Part shown: piece after piece, positions 1-10,800 of the stretch | Position numbering within the stretch: the stretch's first letter is position 1 | Layout: each line of letters opens with the position of its first letter | DNA from: Tannerella sp. | Lineage (GTDB): Bacteria > Bacteroidota > Bacteroidia > Bacteroidales > Tannerellaceae | Assembly: GCA_031285565.1 (NCBI GenBank) | Contig: JAITVY010000044.1 | Coordinates: 1 to 64,000 of the forward strand | Length of the DNA stretch: 64,000 nucleotides | Reading direction: 5' to 3' | Notes under the pieces: model-generated | Told to the model about the DNA's origin: nothing | Database searches by the model: none | The model's input: the letters and a program-made list of their open reading frames with translations, nothing else | Program-made: the position numbers and the translations under genes

Positions 1-79
1 CTCCAAAACAACCCAATAAAAGAAAAAAACACAGCCTACATCATTTCAACACCTTCATGCTTCCCTCTGAAAGCGGGTG

Positions 80-112
80 CAAAGATAATGACTTTCTTTC
101 ACCATTTCCAAA
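80..112 (-). promoter_or_regulatory. Bacteroidetes-type promoter for a gene off the left edge
   Basis: On the minus strand a perfect -7 box TATCTTTG (plus strand CAAAGATA, 80-87) lies 21 nt from a -33 TTTG (plus strand CAAA, 109-112). It points out of the window to the left. No start codon with an open frame was found between it and base 1, so the gene it serves begins outside the window with a leader of more than 60 nt. Bases 113-219 show nothing else I can support. Confidence 0.6.
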
Positions 113-219
113 CTTTTTATAAACTATTTTCTAAACAAAACTGTAAACAACAGCTAAACAACAGGGTAGAAGATAAAAAAAATGAACGGCTAATGGTACG
201 GCATCAGAAACCACCTTGA

Positions 220-966
220 TTATTTCGGCAAATGATATTTTGGTAAATGCTCATCTCTTAATAATTCCCGGACAACATTAAACGTATTGAGCCATTCATC
301 TATATTCAACATTTCAGATTTACTATGTTCGTAGTCATATCCTACACTAAAATTCACGCCACAAATATCCGTACATAAAGTACAAATGTCCGTATAAGAA
401 TAAAGATCCGGTTCTGAATAATTAGTTCTTTCTTTAATAAAGTCCCTAAACTCGTCAGTTCCTACATCATAACATTTAAAATCCTTCCCATTACATCTAT
501 CCAGCTGAATTATAAATTGATGAACCTGATTAATTCTTTTTGCAATATGCTTATTCTCATAGATTAACCATCTACTACCTATTCGTCCATGCTCCTCCCC
601 ATCAGTAATAAGCAATGAATGTCCGCTATCTTTCAGTAGCCACAGCATTGCAACTCCTGCCCTATCATCGGCACCCAACAATTGTGCTTCGCCATTTTCA
701 TCTATGGCTTTCAAAACATTCGAATGTTCCAAAAGCTTATGTGTTTTTTGAGGATAGTCATAAAACATATCAAAATATGTATCCGCATGTGCTACCAATA
801 GTACTTTATTTTCACGCTTACCTTCTATATATAGAAAACGTTCTTTCCCGTCCTTGCTTTTTTCCATGAAGATATGCCCGTTTATGGTTTTAAATTCATT
901 AAAAATTTCCTGAGTCGAACTTATTGGGAAATTCAAAAACCGCTTTAATTCATTAATTTCATTCAT
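220..966 (-). CDS. Small M20/M28-type zinc peptidase-like protein
   Basis: A cytoplasmic 248-residue protein without signal peptide or membrane segment. It carries the ordered metal-site pattern of co-catalytic zinc aminopeptidases of the M20/M28/M42 fold: His60-Ala-Asp62, Gly-Ala-Asp-Asp-Arg (D100/D101), a Glu-Glu pair (E124/E125), Asp156 and a late His214 in a Tyr-Glu-His context. The likely role is removal of amino acids from small peptides or an acylated substrate. At 248 residues it is much shorter than typical M20/M42 enzymes (about 350-400) and appears to lack the inserted dimerisation or lid domain, so it resembles the bare catalytic domain. It stands alone, divergent from pheT. The family call is fairly sure from the motifs; the substrate is unknown. 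Confidence 0.75.
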   Translation of the reverse strand: MNEINELKRFLNFPISSTQEIFNEFKTINGHIFMEKSKDGKERFLYIEGKRENKVLLVAHADTYFDMFYDYPQKTHKLLEHSNVLKAIDENGEAQLLGADDRAGVAMLWLLKDSGHSLLITDGEEHGRIGSRWLIYENKHIAKRINQVHQFIIQLDRCNGKDFKCYDVGTDEFRDFIKERTNYSEPDLYSYTDICTLCTDICGVNFSVGYDYEHSKSEMLNIDEWLNTFNVVRELLRDEHLPKYHLPK

Positions 967-1481
967 ATAGGTTTAAATTTTGCAGTTAAAAATCATAAGG
1001 AATACAATAAAAACAAAATTGTGCCCTTTTAATACATTATACTACCCAAGTTTCGCAAGCTCACCTTTTGTAGTAATCAAAGATGTAACTAAAGGAAACA
1101 CAATATATGGCAAAAATAATATTTTCCCTCATACATATTATTCTCTTGTAATTCGAATCAATCTCTAGTTTAATAATATCCCTATCTCACATTTTTATCA
1201 CTAAATGTCTCTGATTTATAATCCGGATATTTCAATATAAACTTCTTCTTTATACTATAATCATAGACTTTATACTGACTTTAATGTGAGTTTGGTGAGA
1301 CTTTGATCACAAAATGGTGGTGAGAATAAGATACTTATACAGTAATAATTTTACAGCAATTTCCAGCCTTTTTATTCAGACCGAATCTTTTTATTCTATA
1401 AAACACAATTGCAATTTTGTATTGGTTTTCATTTTTTTGTACTTTTGCGGGTCATTATAACGTAAATAACCTATATACACA
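967..1481. other. Intergenic region upstream of pheT
   Basis: About 515 bases of AT-rich sequence between divergent genes. The only elements I can support are the pheT promoter near its right end and, by inference, a promoter for the peptidase near its left end, where I found no perfect match. A 62-codon open frame at 980-1168 has no recognisable protein character and was not called. Confidence 0.5.
1416..1447 (+). promoter_or_regulatory. Promoter of pheT-yebC
   Basis: TTTG (1416-1419), a 20-nt spacer, then TACTTTTG (1440-1447) match the Bacteroidetes primary sigma factor consensus TTTG-N19-21-TAnnTTTG exactly. The ATG of pheT follows 34 nt after the -7 box, giving a short leader. Confidence 0.75.
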
Positions 1482-3944
1482 ATGAATATATCGTACAATT
1501 GGTTGAAAGAATATCTTTCATTCGATTTGCAACCGGAAGAAGTTGCCGCTGCATTAACATCAATCGGATTGGAAACCGGAGGAGTTGAAGAAGTTCAATC
1601 TGTTAAAGGAGGTCTGGAAGGACTTGTAATTGGCGAAGTACTTACATGCATTGAGCATCCCAATTCAGATCATTTACACGTCACCACTGTAAATTTAGGT
1701 GACGGTAATCCGGTTCAGATTGTTTGCGGAGCGCCCAATGTTGCTGCGGGACAAAAAGTTGTTGTAGCAACAGTTGGAACAAAGCTTTATAGTGACGATG
1801 ATGAATTTACTATTAAAAAAAGTAAGATTCGTGGCGAAGAATCATATGGAATGATTTGTGCGGAAGATGAAATCGGCATTGGAACCAGTCATGAAGGTAT
1901 CATTGTACTTCCCGGCGATGCGATTATCGGAATGCCTGCAAAAGAATACTACCAAATAGAAAATGATTATATACTTGAAGTAGATATTACGCCCAACCGT
2001 GTGGATGGTACTTCTCATTGGGGAGTCGCACGTGACCTGGCTGCTTATTTGAAACAAGCAGGAAAACCGGCAGAATTAAAACAACCGTCAGTAGATGCAT
2101 TTAAAATTGATGATTCGTCTCCGGCTGTCATCGTAGAAGTCGAAAACAAAGAAGCATGTATCCGGTATTCAGGTGTAACTATAAAAGGTGTCACAGTTAC
2201 AGAAAGTCCGGACTGGTTAAAAAACAGATTACTTGTAATAGGTTTGCGCCCCATTAATAATGTAGTAGATATCACAAATTATATCCTGCATGAACTCGGA
2301 CAACCATTGCATGCTTTTGATGCAGCTAAGATCTCTGATAATAAGGTTGTGGTGAGAACCATGCCAAACGGAACAAAATTTATCACATTGGATGGCATCG
2401 AACGGACGTTAACAGATCAGGATTTAATGATTTGCGATTCTCAAAAGCCAATGTGTATAGCCGGAGTATTCGGTGGTTTGGATTCAGGAGTAACAGAAGC
2501 AACAAAAGATGTGTTTCTGGAATCTGCTTGTTTTCATCCGACCTGGATTCGTAAAACATCACGCCGTTTTGGTTTAAAAACCGATGCTTCGTTCCGGTTC
2601 GAACGTGGATTAGACCCGAATCAGACATTATATGTTCTGAAACGTGCTGCTTTATTAATCAAAGAAATTGCAGGAGGTCAAATAGTGGGTGATATACAGG
2701 ATGTTTACCCCGAAGAGGTAAAACCCTATCCGGTAAATCTGACATACAAAAAGATTAATACATTAATAGGTAAAGAAATTCCTGTAGAAACGGTTAAAAG
2801 TATATTGGCATCTCTGGAAATGGAAATTGTTTCTGAAACAACAGAAGGCTTGTCTATCCTTGTACCGGTATATCGTATTGATGTACGCCGGGATGTAGAT
2901 GTCATTGAAGATATTTTACGTATTTACGGATACAACAATGTAGAACTAGATGATCATATGTATTCTACATTGAGTCATCTTACACCTACAGATCGGAATT
3001 ATAAACTTGAAAATCTGATTTCCGAACAATTATGTGGAGCAGGTTTCAATGAAATCATGAATAATTCCCTGACCCGTTTAGGCTTTTATGAAACACTGAC
3101 GACTTATCCTGCATCACGTTCAGTACTATTAATAAATCCTTTAAGTACGGATTTAAATTGTATGCGGCAGACTTTATTATTCGGGGGATTGCAAAGTGTC
3201 GCTTATAACATAAAGTATAAACACAAAAATATACGTTTCTTCGAATTTGGTAATTGCTATTCATACTATCCGGAGAAAAAGAACGAAGAAAACACTATTG
3301 CCGAATATAATGAAGAATATCATTTAGGCTTATGGATTTCAGGCCAACGTGTCGAAAACAATTGGGCTCATACCAATGAGAACTTTTCGGTTTACGAATT
3401 AAAGGCACATGTGGAAAACATTTTAGCTCGTATCGGTATCGATCATAATAAACTCAAATGGAACGACATCTCGAATGATATATATTCAACCGGGTTTACA
3501 GTGAATACTTCTTCAGGAAAAACGTTAGGAACCCTGGGTATTGTACATCGTTCATTGTTAAAATTGGCAGATATCGAAAATGACGTGTATTTTGCAGAGT
3601 TCTCATGGGATGCATTAATGCGCGAAATCAGAAAAGCTAAAGTGGAGATTTCCGATATATCTAAATTTCCGGAGGTAAAACGGGATATGGCATTATTATT
3701 AGATAAGAAAGTATCTTTTGAAGCAATAGAAAAAATAGCATACGAAAGCGAACGTAAACTACTCAAACAAGTTTCTTTGTTTGATGTCTATGAAGGCTCG
3801 CATTTACCGGCAGGTAAAAAATCATATGCAGTCAGTTTCTATCTGCAAGACGAAAGCAAAACTTTAACGGATAAGCAGATTGATGCCATCGTCAAAAAAA
3901 TACAAACCAATCTGGAAGAAAAATTAGGAGCTCAATTAAGATAA
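1482..3944 (+). CDS. pheT: Phenylalanine--tRNA ligase beta subunit
   Basis: Beta subunit of the alpha2-beta2 phenylalanyl-tRNA synthetase, which charges tRNA-Phe in the cytoplasm. Its 820 residues match the full-length bacterial PheT layout: an N-terminal EMAP/tRNA-binding OB domain (about 40-150, with the HPNSDHLHV motif), the B3/B4 editing domain (about 215-390), a B5 domain (about 405-475), a catalytic-like core, and a C-terminal anticodon-binding ferredoxin-like domain (about 725-820, beginning near the ISKFPEVKRDMAL motif). The start ATG lies just downstream of an exact promoter. yebC follows after 39 nt, so the two are probably co-transcribed. pheS is not in the window, as is common where the two subunits are unlinked. 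Confidence 0.97.
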   Translation: MNISYNWLKEYLSFDLQPEEVAAALTSIGLETGGVEEVQSVKGGLEGLVIGEVLTCIEHPNSDHLHVTTVNLGDGNPVQIVCGAPNVAAGQKVVVATVGTKLYSDDDEFTIKKSKIRGEESYGMICAEDEIGIGTSHEGIIVLPGDAIIGMPAKEYYQIENDYILEVDITPNRVDGTSHWGVARDLAAYLKQAGKPAELKQPSVDAFKIDDSSPAVIVEVENKEACIRYSGVTIKGVTVTESPDWLKNRLLVIGLRPINNVVDITNYILHELGQPLHAFDAAKISDNKVVVRTMPNGTKFITLDGIERTLTDQDLMICDSQKPMCIAGVFGGLDSGVTEATKDVFLESACFHPTWIRKTSRRFGLKTDASFRFERGLDPNQTLYVLKRAALLIKEIAGGQIVGDIQDVYPEEVKPYPVNLTYKKINTLIGKEIPVETVKSILASLEMEIVSETTEGLSILVPVYRIDVRRDVDVIEDILRIYGYNNVELDDHMYSTLSHLTPTDRNYKLENLISEQLCGAGFNEIMNNSLTRLGFYETLTTYPASRSVLLINPLSTDLNCMRQTLLFGGLQSVAYNIKYKHKNIRFFEFGNCYSYYPEKKNEENTIAEYNEEYHLGLWISGQRVENNWAHTNENFSVYELKAHVENILARIGIDHNKLKWNDISNDIYSTGFTVNTSSGKTLGTLGIVHRSLLKLADIENDVYFAEFSWDALMREIRKAKVEISDISKFPEVKRDMALLLDKKVSFEAIEKIAYESERKLLKQVSLFDVYEGSHLPAGKKSYAVSFYLQDESKTLTDKQIDAIVKKIQTNLEEKLGAQLR

Positions 3945-3983
3945 TATTGTTGCTATAGGGAAAATAAATTAACAAATAAATAT

Positions 3984-4703
3984 ATGGGAAGAGCGTTTGA
4001 ATATAGGAAAGCCAGAAAAATGAAACGTTGGGGTAATATGGCCCGCGTATTTACAAAACTGGGAAAAGAAATTACAATAGCAGTTAAAGCCGGTGGCGCA
4101 GAGCCGGAAACAAATCCCCGTTTGCGCGTATTGATGCAAACTGCAAAAAAAGAAAACATGCCGAAAGACAATGTCGATCGTGCAATTAAAAAAGCAACCT
4201 CTAAAGATTTTACTGATTATAAAGAGGTAAACTACGAAGGATATGGTCCTTTTGGTATTGCCGTTTTTGTTGAAACAGCAACAGACAATACGACCAGAAC
4301 AGTAGCAAACGTACGTAGCTATTTCAACAAATTTGGAGGTTCATTAGGAACCAGTGGTTCACTAGAGTTCTTATTCGACCATAAATGTGTTTTTCATATG
4401 ACGAAAAAAGAAGGCGTAGAATTGGACGACCTGGAGCTTGAACTGATCGATTTTGGTGTAGATGAACTGGAAGAAGAAGACGATGAAATTATCCTTTACG
4501 GAGAATTTTCTCAAAACTCTGCTATCCAAAAATATCTGGAAGATAACGGATATGAAATAACCAGCAGCGAATTTGTCCGTATTCCGAACGATCAAAAGGA
4601 AGTAACAGCCGAACAAAGGGAAACTTTAGACAAACTACTTGAAAAATTAGAAGAAGACGAAGACGTCCAAAATGTTTTCCACAATATGAAAGAAGAAGAT
4701 TAA
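3984..4703 (+). CDS. yebC: YebC/PmpR family transcriptional regulator or translation factor
   Basis: A 239-residue protein with the full YebC/PmpR layout. It opens with the family signature MGRAFEYRKARK and a Lys/Arg-rich helical domain (1-75, including the MPKDNVDRAIKKA segment), followed by two mixed alpha/beta domains with an acidic C-terminal part (EEDDE, EEDEDV). Family members bind DNA as regulators, and some act on the ribosome to relieve stalling at proline runs; which applies here cannot be read from sequence. It lies 39 nt after pheT in the same orientation and is followed by a strong terminator, so pheT-yebC looks like a closed two-gene unit. Confidence 0.93.
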   Translation: MGRAFEYRKARKMKRWGNMARVFTKLGKEITIAVKAGGAEPETNPRLRVLMQTAKKENMPKDNVDRAIKKATSKDFTDYKEVNYEGYGPFGIAVFVETATDNTTRTVANVRSYFNKFGGSLGTSGSLEFLFDHKCVFHMTKKEGVELDDLELELIDFGVDELEEEDDEIILYGEFSQNSAIQKYLEDNGYEITSSEFVRIPNDQKEVTAEQRETLDKLLEKLEEDEDVQNVFHNMKEED

Positions 4704-4740
4704 GGAGTAACGCGAGTCTTAGGTTACTTTTATTAGCTTA

Positions 4741-4797
4741 AAAAAAAGAAACCGAAAGGATTGTGATGTGATCAAATCCTTTCGGTTTCCTTTTTTT
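4741..4797. terminator. Bidirectional intrinsic terminator between yebC and the GH5 gene
   Basis: A perfect 15-bp inverted repeat (4748-4762 with 4775-4789) encloses a 12-nt loop. It has A7 immediately before and T7 shortly after, so it can end transcription from both the plus-strand yebC and the minus-strand GH5 gene, whose stop codons flank it. Confidence 0.9.
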
Positions 4798-4811
4798 ATG
4801 GACATCTAATC

Positions 4812-6071
4812 TTATTTCTCCGGGTTCAGACCCAATGCCAGAATATAATCTTTTTCAATCTGATTGTTTTCAAATCTGCATTGTTCCAGCATCTTTAATA
4901 AAATATTTCTCGAAGCTTCCTGATCAGGACGTGCCTTACGAATATCTTTATAGGTTGTACGATTTGCCTCTGAGAAAGCTATAATCGTTTCCCAACCTTC
5001 AGGAGGAACAATACTGACAAAACATGAACCATTCATCTTTTTATAAGGCCAGAACGTCCATCCGATATTGTTATCTTCCATTGTTTTACAGAATGTCGCC
5101 ATCCATTCATTTGTATTATGACCTATTTCTCCCATATACATAGGCAAATTCACCCGGTCACGAAAATCTATAAATTCACGAATAGCATCGGGTGTCGGTT
5201 CACCTCCGTAACGATGACAGGTATACATTATCTTATCATCAAAAGTCGAATCATTCAATGGCTTAAAGTTTCCGTTCCACTGCGCACCACCTAACAGTAT
5301 GATATGGTTTTTATCTACTTCACGAATAGCTGCGACTCCCATTTTATAAAGAGTTTCAAGCTTTCCATTCAGTTCTTCTATATTCTCAAAATAAGGAGCA
5401 ATCGGTTCATTGAATAACTCATAACCCAAAATAACGGGTTCATTCTTATAATAATCTGCTATTTTCCGCCAGATATTGCAATATAACTCCTGGCTCACTT
5501 TGCTATCAAACAGCCATGGATAACCATAACTATCATCAATATTATCTCCCGTTTGGCCTCCCGGCGCATCATGCATATCCAGTATCAGATATAATCCTTC
5601 CGCACGACACCATTCCACAACCGAATCAATCCGGGCAAAGCCATCCTGATTCACAGTCAAACCCATATAGTCCTCATCCGTAAACGATTTATAATGAAAT
5701 GGAATACGGATTGTATTACCGCCTATTTGCTTAATAAACCGAACGTCTTTCCGGGTGATATAATTATCTTTAAACGTCTCCCAGAATTCTGCCGTAAAAT
5801 CAGGTCCTACTAGCTGACACAACATCTCATTGATAAAACGTGCCGAATTGGTTTTGCTAAAACCAAACATATACCCCTCAGGATTCAACCAGTTTCCAAA
5901 ATTGGTCCCTTTAATAAAGAACTTTTCTCCGTCGGGAGTTATCAGGTCAGGTCCCTGTATTCGGATAAACTGATTAGTCTGAACAACTGGTTCTTCTTTT
6001 TTTTCAGCCTGACATGCCACCAGTAAGCAAAATATAGCGGCAATATAAATGAATGAATATTTATTTTTCAT
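4812..6071 (-). CDS. GH5 family glycoside hydrolase, lipoprotein (glucanase-like)
   Basis: A 419-residue secreted glycosidase. A lipoprotein signal ends at the lipobox LVAC with Cys20, so the enzyme is probably anchored in an outer or inner membrane leaflet. The TIM barrel shows GH5 landmarks: GTNFGNWLNPEG near residue 55, DMHDAPGGQTG near 165, the acid/base Glu222 in an Asn-Glu-Pro motif, and the nucleophile Glu315 in a Gly-Glu-Ile-Gly context. The Asn-Trp-Leu start and Ala-Pro-Gly-Gln motif resemble exo-beta-1,3-glucanase-like GH5 members more than classic cellulases, but the subfamily is not certain. It lies 103 nt after the GH30 gene on the same strand, so the pair is probably one transcript, divergent from the HTCS regulator. 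Confidence 0.88.
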   Translation of the reverse strand: MKNKYSFIYIAAIFCLLVACQAEKKEEPVVQTNQFIRIQGPDLITPDGEKFFIKGTNFGNWLNPEGYMFGFSKTNSARFINEMLCQLVGPDFTAEFWETFKDNYITRKDVRFIKQIGGNTIRIPFHYKSFTDEDYMGLTVNQDGFARIDSVVEWCRAEGLYLILDMHDAPGGQTGDNIDDSYGYPWLFDSKVSQELYCNIWRKIADYYKNEPVILGYELFNEPIAPYFENIEELNGKLETLYKMGVAAIREVDKNHIILLGGAQWNGNFKPLNDSTFDDKIMYTCHRYGGEPTPDAIREFIDFRDRVNLPMYMGEIGHNTNEWMATFCKTMEDNNIGWTFWPYKKMNGSCFVSIVPPEGWETIIAFSEANRTTYKDIRKARPDQEASRNILLKMLEQCRFENNQIEKDYILALGLNPEK

Positions 6072-6174
6072 ACGATAATATTTTATTTGTAATAGTTAGT
6101 TGAATGGATGTCTTGACTGGCATTTTGACTATGGCCGACTTACGCTTCGCTCCAATTCAACATTCAATTCTCAA

Positions 6175-7665
6175 TTATTTTAACGACCAAACATATGTTC
6201 CTACTGCACCCGGCTCCAAACGGATATTTGCATACCGACTGCGGAATTGGATACGAAACAAATTGGTATTCCAGGTATTATTTGCTACTACTAATACATA
6301 TCTACCTTCAGGAGTGTGGAACGCAACATTCGGCAGAATGCTGTTATTATCGTATGTGGCAACCCGCACAACTTCTCTTCTTTCCTCATCCGTAGTTAAA
6401 GCCACAGACATATCTCCCGTATTAGTAGAACCAATACGTACCGAGCCGGGGCGGATAAATTTAGAAGCATGTGCTATTACATAATAAGCCAGATTCTTTG
6501 TCACATTATCTTTATCAATCGTTACAGCACCCTGACACATCGGACAACCACCATCATCAGTATGAGGATCATTATTGGGGTCTGCAGCGAAGTTCCAAAG
6601 AATCACATTCCGGCTCCAGTTACGTGTCACATCTACAATCATCCGTTTTACCTGTGCCGCAATTTCAATGCGGTCACTGCCGGGACGCTCGATGACCATT
6701 TGTTCGGTAAAATACAAATGCTTATCCGGATATGCAGCATGCATAACCGACATGGCGCTCATATCCCCACCATAATGGTGGAAACCTGATCCGTCTACAT
6801 ATTTAGTTGCTTCCGGGTCGCTCAAAATCGTTAAAGGATAATCGGGACGATCCAGATTATGATCAAATAAAACTATTTTTGTTTTTAATCCGTTCTTTTC
6901 GAGCAATGGTCCCAGATGATCTTTAATAAACGTTTTTTGTTCATGTGCACTCATTCGCATACTAGGTGTATTATTTGCATTCAGTGGCTCATTCTGAATA
7001 GTAATTGCATCAATCGTTATCCCCTGTGCTTTCATAGCCTGAATATATTTAACAAAATAGAGAGCATATACACCATAATATTCCTCTTTCAGTGAACCCG
7101 CTTTTACCTTTCCGTTTGTCTTCATCCAGACGGGCGGAGACCATGGAGAAGCCATAATCTTAATATCAGGACAAATAGATAAGATTTCTTTCATCACAGG
7201 GATCACATCTTTTTTATCTTGCGCCAAATCAAATTTCGACAAAGAAAGATCTGTTTCTCCTTCTTTCAAGTCATTATATGAAAACACAAAGCTGTTTAAA
7301 TCAGATGCCCCAATCGTAAGTCTTACATAGCTGACTCCAACCTTATCGCCTCCTGTTGAAAATAAATCCTGCAACAAAGCTGTACGGGCTGCCGGGCTCA
7401 TCTGCATCATCAACTCTGCACTTCCTCCTGTCAATGCAAATCCAAAACCATCCACACCCTGCATTTGAAGAGATTCGTCAATTACAATAGTAGCACCTCC
7501 CCTACCCGGTTCAGCATTAAAAGGTATTTTTTCCGGTTGTTGTTGGAATAACATGGAACGATCAGGCTGTGTCACCCACGACTCCATCTCAAATGAAATA
7601 TTTTGTTGTGCAGAAGCAAAGTTTATAAGTCCCGCACCCATTAAAATTACAAGTAGTTTATTCAT
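6175..7665 (-). CDS. GH30 family glycoside hydrolase (beta-glucosidase/beta-1,6-glucanase-like)
   Basis: A 496-residue secreted enzyme with a cleavable signal peptide (cut near ASAQ, residue 20). The GH30 pattern is complete: the Gly-Phe-Gly-Phe-Ala-Leu-Thr-Gly-Gly segment, the MASPWSPPVWMK motif, acid/base Glu226 in Gln-Asn-Glu-Pro, nucleophile Glu321 in Phe-Thr-Glu-Gln, and a C-terminal beta-sandwich (about 420-496). GH30 members of this type act on beta-1,6-glucan or glucosyl/xylosyl beta linkages; the subfamily was not resolved. It is the first gene of a GH30-GH5 unit divergent from the HTCS gene, which suggests control by that regulator. Confidence 0.9.
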   Translation of the reverse strand: MNKLLVILMGAGLINFASAQQNISFEMESWVTQPDRSMLFQQQPEKIPFNAEPGRGGATIVIDESLQMQGVDGFGFALTGGSAELMMQMSPAARTALLQDLFSTGGDKVGVSYVRLTIGASDLNSFVFSYNDLKEGETDLSLSKFDLAQDKKDVIPVMKEILSICPDIKIMASPWSPPVWMKTNGKVKAGSLKEEYYGVYALYFVKYIQAMKAQGITIDAITIQNEPLNANNTPSMRMSAHEQKTFIKDHLGPLLEKNGLKTKIVLFDHNLDRPDYPLTILSDPEATKYVDGSGFHHYGGDMSAMSVMHAAYPDKHLYFTEQMVIERPGSDRIEIAAQVKRMIVDVTRNWSRNVILWNFAADPNNDPHTDDGGCPMCQGAVTIDKDNVTKNLAYYVIAHASKFIRPGSVRIGSTNTGDMSVALTTDEERREVVRVATYDNNSILPNVAFHTPEGRYVLVVANNTWNTNLFRIQFRSRYANIRLEPGAVGTYVWSLK

Positions 7666-7750
7666 ATTTTTTGTTTACATTATTAGAAAAGCTATCCCGA
7701 TAATTCTGTAGCGTGGCAATATACATATTTTTTTCTTTCTGACGATTCTT

Positions 7751-7770
7751 TGTCGATCGAGGAATCGACA
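7751..7770. promoter_or_regulatory. Inverted repeat in the GH30/HTCS divergent region
   Basis: TGTCGAT (7751-7757) and ATCGACA (7764-7770) form a 7-bp inverted repeat with a 6-nt centre, 86 nt upstream of the GH30 start and 101 nt upstream of the HTCS start. Its place between a glycosidase operon and its divergent AraC-type regulator makes it a candidate operator. This is inference from position and symmetry only. Confidence 0.35.
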
Positions 7771-7802
7771 TAAAATACACCATTAACAAATAACCAACCT
7801 CT

Positions 7803-7836
7803 TTTGATAGAAAACAAACTATTTTTCGTACATTTA
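7803..7836 (+). promoter_or_regulatory. Possible HTCS promoter
   Basis: TTTG (7803-7806), a 22-nt spacer and TACATTTA (7829-7836; one mismatch to TAnnTTTG) lie 35 nt before the HTCS start codon. This is a weak match in spacing and in the last base. Confidence 0.3.
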
Positions 7837-7870
7837 CATATAATATTGTAGGCAGGAAAATGAGAGTGGA

Positions 7871-10800
7871 ATGAGAAAATGTCATTTTATTATAACAATT
7901 TATATACTACTAACGCAAATACCTTATTTGCATGCCCTTTCATTTCGCCATTTGAATGTGGAAGACGGATTAAGCAGCCGACAGGTTTTTCAGATTCAAA
8001 AAGATGCATCCGGATTTGTGTGGTTATTTACCTCTATGGGCATCGACCGGTACGACGGTATGGAATTCAGGCATTATCAACTGAATAAAAAACTCGAAGC
8101 AAAAGATCATATCCTATCATCATCCATGATGACGTGCGACAAGAATGGAGACCTATGGATATCACTAAAAAATGGAGAAGTTTACACATACAATCAGACT
8201 ACAGATAACTTCATTTTAAAAATAGAACTAGCTGATTATTTTGCTGGCGCAGCAACTCTAAATGCCATATATTTTGACAAATTAAATCGCTTATGGCTTT
8301 GTTTATCAAACGGATTATTTATATATGATATTGAATCTGATAAAATATCTGAAATACAGGGTTTCTCTGCTACAAATATTACTCAAATAATTCAATCAGA
8401 CGACCATACATTTTACGTTGGATCCGGACAACATATCTACTTTTTCAAGGATAATCAAGATCACACACAATTTTCATTACCAGAGAAGATCCTGACTGAA
8501 ACAGGTGTAATTGAATCATTACATATAGAAAATCAAGACCTGTATATAGGAACCTTCTCTAACAGTGCTTATGTTCTGAATATGAATACGGGAAATATGC
8601 TTTCACTTAAAAACATTATTCCGTCAGTACCCATTCGTTCGATTATAAGCACACATAACAATGAAGAAATATGGTTGGGCACCGATGGAAACGGAATCTA
8701 TGTGATTAATGCACACGACCATCAACTAAAAACAAGATATTTCACTAACGAAGATGATCCCAATAGTCTAAGCGGCAATACCGTTTCAGATCTGTGTATA
8801 GACGAACATAATTGTATATGGGTAACAACCAGTACCAATGGAATATGTATTTTCAACTCACAGTCTAATAACATACAATGGGTAACCCACGAATTAAATA
8901 ACAGGAATTCTCTGGTATCAAGCCATATAAACACGATCATAGAAGATTCGGATGGGGATATCTGGTATGGCACAAACAATGGAATAAGCCTATTTCGTAA
9001 AAAACAGCAGGAATGGTCACATTTTCTTAACCTTCAAAATAAAGATACAGGCCACTCAACTGTAATTTTAGCACTCTGTGAAGACAATCACAAAAACGTT
9101 TGGGCCGGAGGATATGGTACAGGTGTATTTTGTATTGATAAACAAAATGGAAAGATAAAACAACTGGAAAAGCATGAACAACAATCAAATAAAGGAATAA
9201 CGACAGATTATATATATTCCATATATTTCGAAAACGGATATATCTGGATTGGGGGAATAGAAGGCAAGCTCACCCGGTATCATCCCGAAACAAATACATA
9301 TAACTATTATGCTGCCGATTGTATAGGCGATATTAAATCAGGTTCCGAAAACACATTGCTACTAGCTGGTTGCGAAGGGCTTGGAGTTTTAGACAAACCT
9401 TCAGGAGAGATTGATTGGATACGTAAATTCAACAAGACTACGCTTCAGTACCCCATTCGTTGTCTGTTACAATCATCATCCGGAGATATCTGGATGGCTA
9501 CTGATGGAGAAGGACTAATCTGTTTCAATACGGAAAGCTTAGATTCCGAAGTATTCCGGTCAAATGAGATTCTTAAATCTAATGCTATTAACGGAATAGC
9601 AGAAGACACCCTGGGTCGTATCTGGTTTACAACAGAAAAAGAACTTTATTGCATTGTACCTTCGGAGAACCGGATAACTTGTATGAATGAATTTATTGGT
9701 GTAGAGTGGGGATATTTTAACCCGAATGCCTGCATAACAATATGTAATCATAATCTCATTTTTGGTACAGCCAAAGGTGCTATTGAATTCTCCCCTTATG
9801 CTCAATTAGATATAAAAGACTCTTTACCTATTATATTAACCGACTTCAGGTTATTGTATGAATCGGTTAAGGCAGGAGAAACCGGATCTCCATTAAAAAA
9901 AACGGTTAATAAAACCGAATCGCTATCATTAAAATACACTGAGAATTCGTTCTCTATCAGTTTCTCTACGATCAGCTTTGCATATCCGCATCAGACTGAA
10001 TTTCAATACAAATTAGAGAATTTCGACACACAATGGAGAATATCCTCCCCTACCCGTATCGCCGAATATATGAATCTAAGTCCCGGGAAATATACTTTCC
10101 GGCTAAAAGCAATCAATAAATATACGCGCGAAACCATTGGAGAACGGTTACTTACAATTAACGTAGGTCATCCTTTCTGGGCTTCCGGATGGGCGCTGTC
10201 ATGCTACTTCCTGATTTCACTAACTATTATCTTTTTAACGGTTCAATATGGTAGAAACCGCATTGCAAAACATGATGCGAAAGAAAGAATACGCTTTTTT
10301 ATAGATGTTGCTCACGATATTCGAACGCCTATCTCACTGATAAAAGCGCCTCTAAGTGAAATTGAGACAAAAGAGGCTTTATCTGAACATGGACGCGGAC
10401 TATTATCTGTCGCCATGCAAAATGCGGAAAAACTATTTCTGATGGTTTCCCAGTTATTAGATCTACAAAAAGCTGAAATTACAGATAAGAATTTAAATGA
10501 GACACCACAGGATATCTCAGCCTATATGAATGAAAAGGTTACATCATTCCACATGGCAGCCGTACAAAAAGGATTTGATTTGGAATTAGAAATCGAACCT
10601 GGTTTTCCTGAAATCTGCTTTGATAAAAACAAAATGGATAAAATTATTGACAATCTACTTTCCAATGCAATTAAATATACGGAAAAAGGAAGTGTATCAA
10701 TCAGTTTGAAATATACACCGACAAACTGGTCTGTGACAATTGATGATACAGGAATCGGAATTCCGGTCAATGATCAAAAGCAACTATTTAAAGATTTCTA

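Noticed and set aside
980-1168. 62-codon frame before pheT
   Set aside because: No domain, no promoter and an unlikely composition.
6104-6789. Several open frames on the plus strand opposite GH30
   Set aside because: They lie antisense to a clear GH30 gene, have no domain, signal or promoter, and follow its codon pattern.
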